A stretch of DNA of 7,328 bases from Eubacteriales bacterium (GTDB taxonomy: Bacteria > Bacillota > Clostridia > Christensenellales > CAG-138): the NCBI GenBank assembly GCA_028703645.1, contig JAQVML010000054.1, forward strand, positions 1-7,328, read 5' to 3'. Position numbers and translations under genes: made by a program. Positions 1-5,366 of the stretch are shown here, piece after piece. The notes under the pieces are model-generated. The model was not told where the DNA came from, searched no databases, and saw only the letters and a program-made list of their open reading frames with translations. The stretch's first letter is position 1. Each line of letters starts with the position of its first letter.

Positions 1-698
1 AGCAGTGAGCAGGGCAAGAGCGGCGCGTTCTTGATTGCGATGCTGTAAAGCACATAGGCTAGTCCAATCTGGAATATGCCGAGAATCAGAATGCCGCCGA
101 TCGCCTGAGGCGTAAACGCGGGATGCGTCGCAAAGAGCACCGGCAGCCCGATGATTGCGGTTAAAAACTGTCCTTGCATAATGCCGCTTGCGCGCGTTTG
201 ATCGGAAACGCCCTCGCTCGTGATAAACATACCCGCAAAAAACACACCGGAGATCACCGCGACGATGTCGCCGATTAGGTGCCCTTTGCCCATCTGCCCG
301 ATGAAGCAGAGCGAAACGCCGAGAATCGTAATCGGAACCACCACGATATCGAGCGGGCGGAGTTTCTTCTTTTGCACAAACGCGATGTAGAGCAGCACGT
401 AGACCGGCGCACAATATTGAATCACGATCGCGTTGGCGGAGGTGGTCAGCTTGTTTGCGGCGACAAACGTGCTGCAAACGCCGGCGAGCGCGAGCGCGAT
501 CTTAATCGTGTCCTTGTTGATTACGGGTTTGATGCCGCGAATGCGCAGATAAACATACATCACCAGCCCGCCGATCAAGCCGCGAAGGCCCGCGATAGCG
601 AGCGGATTCCAGGGAACAAGCTTGATAAAAATTCCGCCAAGGCTCCAAAGAAGCGCGGTGGCAATCATGGCGATGGTGCCTTTTGTGGTCTGTTTCAT
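1..698 (-). CDS. EamA/DMT-family membrane transporter (C-terminus beyond window)
   Basis: Reading the minus strand from the ATG at 698 gives 232 codons with no stop before the left edge, so the 3' end is missing. The protein is very hydrophobic, with about eight predicted membrane segments visible (roughly residues 8-28, 33-52, 66-84, 88-108, 117-135, 142-160, 172-190 and 197-217). EamA proteins usually have ten, in two repeated halves of five, at about 290-300 residues. Family-like features are ALLWSLGGIF in helix 1, the GLRG motif after the helix 1-2 loop, and TSANAIVIQYCAPVY in helix 4. By family it is an inner-membrane permease that probably exports or imports a small metabolite; the substrate cannot be told from sequence. 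It lies beyond the terminator after trmD, where rplS is usually found in Bacillota. No in-frame ATG, GTG or TTG lies between the upstream SD-like AAGGAG (725-730) and this ATG, so 698 is the best start. Confidence 0.88.
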   Translation of the reverse strand, partial: MKQTTKGTIAMIATALLWSLGGIFIKLVPWNPLAIAGLRGLIGGLVMYVYLRIRGIKPVINKDTIKIALALAGVCSTFVAANKLTTSANAIVIQYCAPVYVLLYIAFVQKKKLRPLDIVVVPITILGVSLCFIGQMGKGHLIGDIVAVISGVFFAGMFITSEGVSDQTRASGIMQGQFLTAIIGLPVLFATHPAFTPQAIGGILILGIFQIGLAYVLYSIAIKNAPLLPCSL

Positions 699-705
699 AC
701 CTGTT

Positions 706-730
706 ATCGCCGAAAATGGCGATTCTCCTT
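706..730 (-). promoter_or_regulatory. Shine-Dalgarno plus hairpin in the DMT gene leader
   Basis: On the minus strand a strong Shine-Dalgarno AAGGAG (730-725) lies 26 nt before the ATG at 698, which is too far for normal initiation. Between them is a perfect inverted repeat: AUCGCC (723-718), loop AUUUUC (717-712), GGCGAU (711-706). If this six-pair, mostly GC stem folds and is looped out, the remaining spacing is 8 nt (one nucleotide before the stem and seven after), which is near optimal. The repeat and distances are directly visible; the folding and its effect on translation are inferred. A weak AGG at 702-700 is too close to the ATG to be the main site. Confidence 0.55.
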
Positions 731-732
731 AT

Positions 733-756
733 AAAAAGACAATCCCGAAGATTGCC
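733..756 (-). terminator. Intrinsic terminator after trmD
   Basis: On the minus strand, GGCAAUC (756-750) pairs with GAUUGUC (744-738) in a seven-pair stem with one G-U wobble. The loop is UUCGG (749-745), and a run of five U follows directly (737-733). It starts 25 nt after the trmD stop, as expected for the end of the rpsP-trmD transcription unit. The stem is short and the U tract is only five long, so read-through is plausible. The next gene's AAGGAG begins 2 nt after the U tract. Confidence 0.6.
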
Positions 757-781
757 GTTTCGTTCGATCCTATTTTGTTTG

Positions 782-1501
782 TTATAGCCAGGCGTCGTCC
801 GGCGCTTCGATGGTTTCGCCCTTGCCGGTCGATTCCTGCAATAGATCGGGACGGTTGAGCGCGGTCTTAAGCCGCGCCTGTTCCTCTCGCCAAGCCAGAA
901 TCTTCGCGTGGTGACCATTGAGTAATATCTCCGGCACGTCCATGCCGCGAAAGCTTGCGGGACGGGTGTATTGCGGATATTCCAGCAGATCGTCCGAAAA
1001 AGACTCGTCCGCTGCGCTCTCGTCGCTGCCCAGCACGCCGGGAATCAGGCGACTCACGCAGTCGACCAGCACCATCGCGGGCAGCTCGCCGCCGGTGAGC
1101 ACATAGTCCCCAATCGAGATTTCGTCGTCGATGATGTTCATCACGCGCTCGTCCACGCCCTCATAGTGTCCGCAGAGCAGCACGAGGCGGTCTTCCTGCG
1201 AAAACTCACGCGCGATCTTTTGGTTGAGCGTGCGTCCGCGCGGCGTCAGGAGAATACGGCGGGCTTTTCCGCCTTCGAGCACCGCGTCCATGCAGTCATA
1301 GATCGGCTGCACCATCATCACGAGTCCCGCGCCGCCGCCAAATGGATAATCGTCGGCTTTTTTGTGCTTGTTGTCCGTGTAATCGCGGATATTGTGCACG
1401 CGAATGTCCAGAAGACCGTTTGCTTGCGCGCGCCCGAGCATGCTCGCGGAGAGCACGCCGTCAAACATCTCTGGAAAGAGCGTGAGGATATCAATCCGCA
1501 A
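782..1501 (-). CDS. trmD: tRNA (guanine-N1-)-methyltransferase TrmD
   Basis: SPOUT-family methyltransferase of 239 residues that uses S-adenosylmethionine to make m1G at position 37 of tRNAs reading CNN-type codons, which prevents +1 frameshifting; it is a cytoplasmic homodimer. Visible motifs are RIDILTLFPEMF at the N-terminus, GGGAGLVMM (55-63), LLCGHYEGVDERV (108-120) and SIGDYVLTGGELPAMVLVD (129-147), the last two building the trefoil-knot SAM site. Arg151 matches the conserved Arg154 of the E. coli enzyme. The position matching its catalytic Asp169 reads Glu166 here, next to Asp165. The start is TTG at 1501: the family's first residues follow it immediately and GGAGGAGG (1518-1511) lies 9 nt before. 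A longer reading back to 1711 only translates rimM in the wrong frame. It overlaps the end of rimM by 11 nt, which suggests translational coupling, and a terminator follows. Confidence 0.97.
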   Translation of the reverse strand: MRIDILTLFPEMFDGVLSASMLGRAQANGLLDIRVHNIRDYTDNKHKKADDYPFGGGAGLVMMVQPIYDCMDAVLEGGKARRILLTPRGRTLNQKIAREFSQEDRLVLLCGHYEGVDERVMNIIDDEISIGDYVLTGGELPAMVLVDCVSRLIPGVLGSDESAADESFSDDLLEYPQYTRPASFRGMDVPEILLNGHHAKILAWREEQARLKTALNRPDLLQESTGKGETIEAPDDAWL

Positions 1502-2012
1502 AGCAGCCGACCTCCTCCAACACATTCGCGTCGAGCACGATGCGTCCGCCCGCCACGTCCACCTCATGCAGCACGCGCTTGAGCGCGGGCACGAGCAGCT
1601 TGCCGCCGTCGATCTCGTAGACGTCGTTTGCGCCGGTCTCCAGCACGTCCGTGAGCTTGCCATACGTCTTGCCGCTGGTGTCCGATACATCGCAGCCGAT
1701 GAGGTCGACAACGAAATACGTGCCCTTCTTGAGCTTGACCGCGTTATCGCGGCTCACGCAGAGATAGACGTTCTTGAGCGTCTCCGCCTTTTCGACGGTG
1801 TCGTAATTCTCCAGATGCAGCAGCACCGCGTCCGGTAAAAAACGCGCGCTCGTAACCGCAACAGGCGCATACGCGCCTGCCGAAGTTTCGAGATATGCCG
1901 TTTTGAGCTGGCGAAACCGTGCCGGATCGTCCGTCAGCGGAATGATTTTCACATCCCCGTGTACGCCGTGGGCGCGGACGATCTGGCCAACGCGCAGGTA
2001 GTCGTTTCTCAA
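1491..2012 (-). CDS. rimM: Ribosome maturation factor RimM
   Basis: A 173-residue 16S rRNA processing and 30S assembly factor that acts in the cytoplasm on the maturing 30S head, where the family binds ribosomal protein S19. The N-terminal RimM barrel domain covers about residues 5-90, with the family motif VGQIVRAHGVHGDVKIIPLTDDP and RF soon after. The C-terminal PRC-barrel domain covers about 97-168, with TYFVVDLIGCDV, the conserved TGANDVYEI and LLVPALKRVLHEVD. Length is typical. The start codon is TTG (2012-2010) with AAGGA (2025-2021) 8 nt upstream; no better in-frame start exists and the conserved barrel begins within a few residues. It follows khpA by 60 nt. A weak hairpin (GCCGU/ACGGC, 2043-2028) lies just 5' of the Shine-Dalgarno. 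Its last codons carry the Shine-Dalgarno and start of trmD. Confidence 0.96.
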   Translation of the reverse strand: MRNDYLRVGQIVRAHGVHGDVKIIPLTDDPARFRQLKTAYLETSAGAYAPVAVTSARFLPDAVLLHLENYDTVEKAETLKNVYLCVSRDNAVKLKKGTYFVVDLIGCDVSDTSGKTYGKLTDVLETGANDVYEIDGGKLLVPALKRVLHEVDVAGGRIVLDANVLEEVGCFAD

Positions 2013-2072
2013 ATCCGTTTTCCTTACGCCGTGTGATGACGGCTCGTTCGATCATACGGGTAATATCTTCGA

Positions 2073-2306
2073 TTACTCGACGATATCGACCATGTATTTC
2101 TTGTCTTCGCGGACGCTCGCGGCCTTAACCACGGTACGAATCGCTTTTGCGATGCGCCCCTGTCTGCCAATGACTTTCCCCATGTCGCCGGGTGCCACGG
2201 AGAGGGAGATCACGACCGTGTCCCCTTCCTCACGCGACTCGACTTTGACGGAGTCCGGCTCATCGACGAGATTTTTCGCGATGAAGCGTACGAGTTCCTC
2301 CATCAT
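2073..2306 (-). CDS. khpA: KH-domain RNA-binding protein KhpA (YlqC family)
   Basis: A 77-residue single KH-domain protein. In Bacillota, KhpA (YlqC) binds RNA, often as a heterodimer with KhpB (Jag/EloR), and affects cell elongation, division and RNA-level regulation. The visible core is VAPGDMGKVIGRQGRIAKAIRTVVKAA (positions 37-63), which includes the RNA-binding GxxG loop as G47-R-Q-G50. The N-terminus MEELVRFIAKNLVDEPDSV matches the family pattern. Two adjacent ATGs (2306 and 2303) could start it: GAGG beginning inside the rpsP stop lies 5 nt from the first and 8 nt from the second. I chose the first; the protein differs by one residue. A longer reading back to 2372 only translates the end of rpsP in another frame. 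The 7-nt gap after rpsP supports co-transcription and coupling. Its place between rpsP and rimM is canonical. Confidence 0.94.
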   Translation of the reverse strand: MMEELVRFIAKNLVDEPDSVKVESREEGDTVVISLSVAPGDMGKVIGRQGRIAKAIRTVVKAASVREDKKYMVDIVE

Positions 2307-2313
2307 GATCGCC

Positions 2314-2556
2314 TCACTCGATGGCGCCGCTCTTCTTAAGCAGCGCACGAACGGTGTCCGTCGGCTGCGCACCCTTCTTGATCCATTCGACTGCGTGCTC
2401 GTTGTTCACGGTCAGCTCAATGGGGTTCGAGAGGGGGTTGTAGTAGCCGAGTTCTTCGACAAACGCGCCATCGCGCGGCGCGCGGGAATCCGCAACCACG
2501 ATACGGTAAAACGGGGCTTTCTTCGCGCCCATGCGGCGCAGTCTGATCTTGAGCAT
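2314..2556 (-). CDS. rpsP: 30S ribosomal protein S16
   Basis: An 80-residue bS16, an early-binding 30S protein that helps fold the 5' and central domains of 16S rRNA. Diagnostic sequence is MLKIRLRRMGAKKAPFYRIVV, then ADSRAPRDG, EELGYYNPL and WIKKGAQPTDTVRALLKKSG, covering the whole protein without gaps. Length is normal for the family. The ATG at 2556 is preceded by a strong GGAGG (2570-2566) at 9 nt. It follows ffh after an 80-nt AT-rich spacer and is followed 7 nt later by khpA. A TATAAT-like string (2580-2575) sits too close to the Shine-Dalgarno to be its promoter, so it is most likely transcribed from the promoter ahead of ylxM. Confidence 0.98.
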   Translation of the reverse strand: MLKIRLRRMGAKKAPFYRIVVADSRAPRDGAFVEELGYYNPLSNPIELTVNNEHAVEWIKKGAQPTDTVRALLKKSGAIE

Positions 2557-2596
2557 TGTCTGCTTCCTCCAAATATTATAATGTTGTTTTTATATC

Positions 2597-2617
2597 GAAT
2601 ACGTGAAAACGTGATTC
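2597..2617 (-). other. Bulged stem-loop in the ffh-rpsP spacer
   Basis: On the minus strand, GAAUCACGU (2617-2609) faces ACGUAUUC (2604-2597) across the loop UUUC. This gives eight pairs with one bulged C. No U-run follows, so it is not an intrinsic terminator in the direction of the genes. It lies in an unusually AT-rich 80-nt spacer (2557-2636), 27 nt upstream of the rpsP Shine-Dalgarno. It could be an mRNA processing or stability element separating the ffh and rpsP messages; that role is inferred. Confidence 0.35.
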
Positions 2618-2636
2618 GCCAATGTGATTATGGGTG

Positions 2637-3971
2637 CTAGAACCCGAACGGGAATCCCCCGCGCTTGCCTTTTTTCATCTTGCCGGACATCTGCTTCATG
2701 AGCTGGCGAGAGGCGTTAAACTGGTTCATCAGGCGGTTGACTTCCTGTACGCTCGTGCCGCTGCCGCGCGCAATGCGTTTTCTGCGGCTTGCGGTGAGAA
2801 TTTCGGGATCATGGCGCTCCGCCTTTGTCATGCTCTGGATGATCGCCTTGGTGCGCGCCATCTGCTTTTCGTCGATCTGCGCTTGTCCCATCTTGCTGCT
2901 GTCCATGCCGGGGATCATCTTCATGAGGTCTTCCATGGAGCCGAGGTTTTTCATCTGCTCCATCTGATCGAGAAAATCGTCCAGCGTAAAGCTATTGGTC
3001 TTCATCTTCTCGGCCATCTCGACCGCTTTTTTCTCGTCAAACGTGCTCTGAGCCTTTTCGATGAGGGTCAGCATATCGCCCATGCCGAGAATTCGGCTCG
3101 CCATTCGATCGGGATGAAACGGCTCGATATCGGTCAGCTTTTCGCCGATGCCGGAGAACTTGATGGGCTTTCCCGTGACCGAACGCACGGAGAGCGCGGC
3201 GCCGCCGCGTGTGTCGCCATCCAGCTTGGTCAAGATCACGCCAGTGAGCGCGATGGTCTCGTGAAAACTCTTGGCAACGTTGACCGCATCCTGACCGGTC
3301 ATCGCGTCCACAACGAGCAATATCTCCGCGGGGTTGACCGCGTCTCGAATCTTCTTGAGCTCTTCCATCATGTCCGCGTCGATATGCAATCTGCCCGCGG
3401 TATCGACGATGACCACGTCGATAAACTTCCGCTTGGCTTCCGCAACCGCTTCCTTGGCGGTGAGCACGGGGTTTTGCGTGCCGTGTTCGTAAACGGGGAT
3501 TTCGAGCTTTTCGCCAACGATTTGGAGTTGCTGAATCGCGGCGGGACGATAGATATCGCAAGCGGTTAAGAGAACGCTCTTGTCGTAGTTCTTTTTGATG
3601 TAGGCACCGAGCTTGCCGCACATGGTCGTCTTTCCCGCGCCCTGAAGGCCCGCCATGAGGATCACCGCGGGTTTCTGGTTGCCAAAGTCCAGCTTTGCGT
3701 GTTCGCCGCCCATGAGCCGGGTGAGCTCTTCGTTGACGATCTTGATCACCTGCTGGCCGGGTGTGAGGCTCTCGAGCACTTCGCTGCCCACGGCGCGGTC
3801 GCTCACGGTCTTGACGAAGTCCTTCACGACCATGAAGTTTACGTCCGCTTCCAGAAGCGCGAGCTTGATCTCGCGCATGGCTTCTTTCACGTCCGCTTCG
3901 CTGAGCTTGCCGCGCGAATTTAACCGCTTGAATACCGCCTGTAATTTTTCCGAGACGCCTTCAAACGCCAT
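2637..3971 (-). CDS. ffh: Signal recognition particle protein Ffh (SRP54)
   Basis: A 444-residue SRP GTPase that binds signal sequences emerging from the ribosome, forms a particle with 4.5S/6S RNA and docks with FtsY at the membrane. Domains: N (about 1-88, four-helix bundle), G (about 100-295) and a methionine-rich M domain (about 325-432). G-domain motifs are GLQGAGKT (108-115), DIYRPAAIQQL (139-149), DTAGRLH (190-196), TKLDGDTRGG (248-257) and GIGEKLTDIEPF (274-285). The M domain ends with RRKRIARGSGTSVQEVNRL (396-414), which holds the SRP RNA-binding helix-turn-helix, and a Gly-Lys-rich tail. Length is typical. The ATG at 3971 has GGAGGAAGAAG just upstream and overlaps the end of ylxM by 11 nt, which implies coupled translation. 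Stop is TAG. The promoter ahead of ylxM probably drives it. Confidence 0.98.
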   Translation of the reverse strand: MAFEGVSEKLQAVFKRLNSRGKLSEADVKEAMREIKLALLEADVNFMVVKDFVKTVSDRAVGSEVLESLTPGQQVIKIVNEELTRLMGGEHAKLDFGNQKPAVILMAGLQGAGKTTMCGKLGAYIKKNYDKSVLLTACDIYRPAAIQQLQIVGEKLEIPVYEHGTQNPVLTAKEAVAEAKRKFIDVVIVDTAGRLHIDADMMEELKKIRDAVNPAEILLVVDAMTGQDAVNVAKSFHETIALTGVILTKLDGDTRGGAALSVRSVTGKPIKFSGIGEKLTDIEPFHPDRMASRILGMGDMLTLIEKAQSTFDEKKAVEMAEKMKTNSFTLDDFLDQMEQMKNLGSMEDLMKMIPGMDSSKMGQAQIDEKQMARTKAIIQSMTKAERHDPEILTASRRKRIARGSGTSVQEVNRLMNQFNASRQLMKQMSGKMKKGKRGGFPFGF

Positions 3972-4296
3972 CTTCTTCCTCCGAAACCAGCTCGCGGATT
4001 TGCCGGAGCAGGTCTTTTTGCGAATTATCGAGCTGCGTTTGGTCGAGTTGATCGATTAAAACGCGCAGTTTTTCGTTTGTTTCTATTAGGTTGAGCTTGG
4101 CTTCCATGTTGCGCAGTTCGCTCTCCGCGGTCAATATCGCGTCCCGAACCGCCTGCCGCGAGATGTTCTCGCGCTCCGCAATTTCGCCCAACGAACAGTC
4201 CTCATAGGCGTATTGACGAACAAGCGAACGCTGGCGCTCGGTTAAAAAAGCGCCGTACCAGTCCATGAGTTGTCCAAGTTCGACCAAACGATTCAT
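3961..4296 (-). CDS. ylxM: YlxM family SRP-associated helix-turn-helix protein (UPF0122)
   Basis: A 111-residue protein of the YlxM/p13 family, almost always encoded directly upstream of ffh in Bacillota. In Streptococcus mutans YlxM associates with SRP and modulates its GTPase activity. An N-terminal YlxM-like segment (YGAFLTERQRSLVRQYAYEDCSLGEIA, about 14-40) leads into a sigma-70 region 4-like helix-turn-helix (about 35-58, with ISRQAVRDAI). A charged helical tail (about 58-105), likely a coiled coil, follows. Start is ATG at 4296, with AGGUGAU (4306-4300), a seven-base match to the anti-Shine-Dalgarno, 3 nt before it. The first gene after a consensus promoter, it overlaps ffh by 11 nt. 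Whether its helix-turn-helix binds DNA is unknown; the palindrome at the start of its own transcript makes self-regulation worth considering, though nothing here shows it. Confidence 0.93.
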   Translation of the reverse strand: MNRLVELGQLMDWYGAFLTERQRSLVRQYAYEDCSLGEIAERENISRQAVRDAILTAESELRNMEAKLNLIETNEKLRVLIDQLDQTQLDNSQKDLLRQIRELVSEEEDGV

Positions 4297-4306
4297 TGTA
4301 TCACCT

Positions 4307-4326
4307 GTAAAGCTAAAAAGCTTTAC
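4307..4326 (-). promoter_or_regulatory. 5'-terminal stem-loop of the ylxM-ffh transcript
   Basis: On the minus strand, GUAAAGCU (4326-4319), loop UUUU (4318-4315) and AGCUUUAC (4314-4307) form a perfect eight-pair hairpin. It begins only 9 nt after the -10 box, so it would sit within the first few nucleotides of the transcript. Its 3' base directly abuts the ylxM Shine-Dalgarno AGGUGA (4306-4301). Possible roles are protection of the 5' end from RNase, tuning of ribosome access, or (as DNA) an operator palindrome overlapping the start site. The inverted repeat is seen directly; the role is inferred. Confidence 0.6.
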
Positions 4327-4335
4327 GCCCTACCT

Positions 4336-4363
4336 ATTATACGGGGCGTGGTGATTTTGTCAA
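4336..4363 (-). promoter_or_regulatory. Consensus sigma-A promoter for ylxM-ffh
   Basis: On the minus strand TTGACA (4363-4358) and TATAAT (4341-4336) both match consensus perfectly, separated by 16 bp. The transcription start is expected about 5-8 nt downstream, near 4331-4328, giving a leader of about 32-35 nt before the ylxM ATG. It lies in the 113-nt gap between ftsY and ylxM, the widest gap in the cluster, and likely serves ylxM, ffh and the downstream ribosomal genes to the terminator after trmD. It would also separate their dosage from smc-ftsY. No terminator is visible between ftsY and this promoter, so read-through from upstream is also possible. Confidence 0.85.
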
Positions 4364-4374
4364 GCGAATTGTCA

Positions 4375-4392
4375 CGATTGATCCGATTGATG
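4375..4392 (-). repeat. Two tandem 9-bp repeats upstream of the ylxM promoter
   Basis: The plus strand reads CGATTGATC then CGATTGATG, two adjacent copies differing in the last base. They lie 11 bp upstream of the -35 box of the ylxM-ffh promoter and 17 bp past the ftsY stop. Two short copies could arise by chance. The location would suit an activator site, but this is weak. Confidence 0.3.
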
Positions 4393-4409
4393 GATGTTTT
4401 CGTTGGTTT

Positions 4410-5330
4410 TTATGCTTCCGCGTCGTTTGCCAGAAGCGCCTGCGCAAAAAGCTCCGCGTCGAATGGTTGCAAATCGTCAATTGCTTCGCCCACGCCGACG
4501 AATCGCACGGGCACCTTGAGCGTCTCGCAGATGGAGATCACGACCCCGCCCTTCGCCGTGCCGTCAAGCTTGGTGAGAATCACGCCGTCCAGCTCGCAAA
4601 CGTCCGCAAATGCGCGCGCTTGCGCAACCGCGTTTTGGCCCGTCACCGCGTCCAGCACCAGCAGTGTTTCACAGGGCGCCTCCGGAAGTTCCCGCGCAAT
4701 CACGCGGCGAATCTTGCCGAGTTCGTTCATCAGGTTTGCTTTGTTGTGCAGTCTGCCCGCCGTGTCGCAAAGCAGCAGATCGCAATTCTTCGCCTTGTAA
4801 GAGGCGATCGCGTCAAACACCACCGCCGCGGGGTCCGCGCCCTCGTTATGGCGCACCATTGCGACATCCGCGCGCTTGGCCCATTCGCCGAGCTGCTCCG
4901 CCGCCGCCGCGCGGAAGGTATCCGCCGCCGCGAGCATCACTTTTCTGCCCTGTTCATGATAGCTGTTTGCGAGTTTACCGATGCTGGTCGTCTTGCCGAC
5001 GCCGTTAACGCCCACGATGAGCACCACCGCAGCACCCGAATCCGCCGAAAACGGCTTTTTCGTGGTGACCGCCTTGGCGATCAACCCGGCTAGCTCGTTT
5101 CTCGCGCTCACGCGATCCGCAATCTTCTTTTCCTTGATGATGGTTTGCAAATCGTCCAGCAGTCGTTCGGTGACGGCTGCGCCCGCATCCGCGAGGATCA
5201 GCGCCTCTTCCAGCTCTTCATAAAACGCCTCGTTGATGCCTTCCTTGGAGGCAAAGAGCCTCGCGAGCAGCCCCGTTCGCGTCTTGCCGAGACCTGTTTT
5301 CCATTTTTGAAAGAGTGGTTTCTTTTCCAT
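4410..5330 (-). CDS. ftsY: SRP receptor GTPase FtsY
   Basis: A 306-residue SRP receptor that pairs with Ffh in a symmetric GTPase complex to hand ribosome-nascent chains to SecYEG at the membrane. It has only the NG core: an amphipathic, basic N-terminal segment (about 1-28) likely to touch lipids, the N domain (to about 95) and the G domain. Motifs are GVNGVGKTT (107-115), AADTFRAAAAEQL (135-147), DTAGRLH (189-195), LDAVTGQ (226-232), TKLDGTAKGG (253-262) and GVGEAIDDLQPFD (279-291). The long acidic A domain of the E. coli protein is absent, as is usual in Bacillota. Start is ATG at 5330 with AAAGG 7 nt upstream. It lies 36 nt after smc and is probably co-transcribed with it; ylxM-ffh follow from their own promoter. 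Confidence 0.97.
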   Translation of the reverse strand: MEKKPLFQKWKTGLGKTRTGLLARLFASKEGINEAFYEELEEALILADAGAAVTERLLDDLQTIIKEKKIADRVSARNELAGLIAKAVTTKKPFSADSGAAVVLIVGVNGVGKTTSIGKLANSYHEQGRKVMLAAADTFRAAAAEQLGEWAKRADVAMVRHNEGADPAAVVFDAIASYKAKNCDLLLCDTAGRLHNKANLMNELGKIRRVIARELPEAPCETLLVLDAVTGQNAVAQARAFADVCELDGVILTKLDGTAKGGVVISICETLKVPVRFVGVGEAIDDLQPFDAELFAQALLANDAEA

Positions 5331-5366
5331 ATATCTACCTTTAATAATACTTTAATTGATGTTTTC

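Noticed and set aside
502..918. Minus-strand open frame spanning the trmD end and the DMT gene start
   Set aside because: It is out of frame with both. It is Arg-rich and runs across the terminator and the DMT Shine-Dalgarno, while the DMT frame in the same region gives clean membrane helices.
1502..1711. N-terminal extension of TrmD upstream of the TTG
   Set aside because: The extra 70 residues are rimM read in another frame (Ser/Arg/Cys-rich), while RIDILTLFPEMF is the standard TrmD beginning with a strong Shine-Dalgarno in place.
1744..2055. Small minus-strand frame starting in the khpA-rimM gap
   Set aside because: It overlaps rimM out of frame, is Arg/Gly/Ala-rich and has no family resemblance.
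2307..2372. N-terminal extension of KhpA
   Set aside because: The extension translates the end of rpsP in another frame. Family members begin at MxELV, which matches the ATG at 2306 or 2303.
2575..2580. TATAAT in front of rpsP as a promoter
   Set aside because: A start site 5-8 nt downstream would fall inside the rpsP Shine-Dalgarno (2570-2566) and remove it, and no -35-like hexamer sits 16-18 bp upstream.
2634..3569. Plus-strand open frame of 311 codons opposite ffh
   Set aside because: It mirrors the ffh codons, is rich in His, Leu and Ala and shows no recognisable domain. Ffh on the other strand is certain.
5331..5366. Possible promoter between smc and ftsY (TATTAT)
   Set aside because: No -35-like hexamer lies at a usable distance and the gap is only 36 nt, so co-transcription with smc explains ftsY better.
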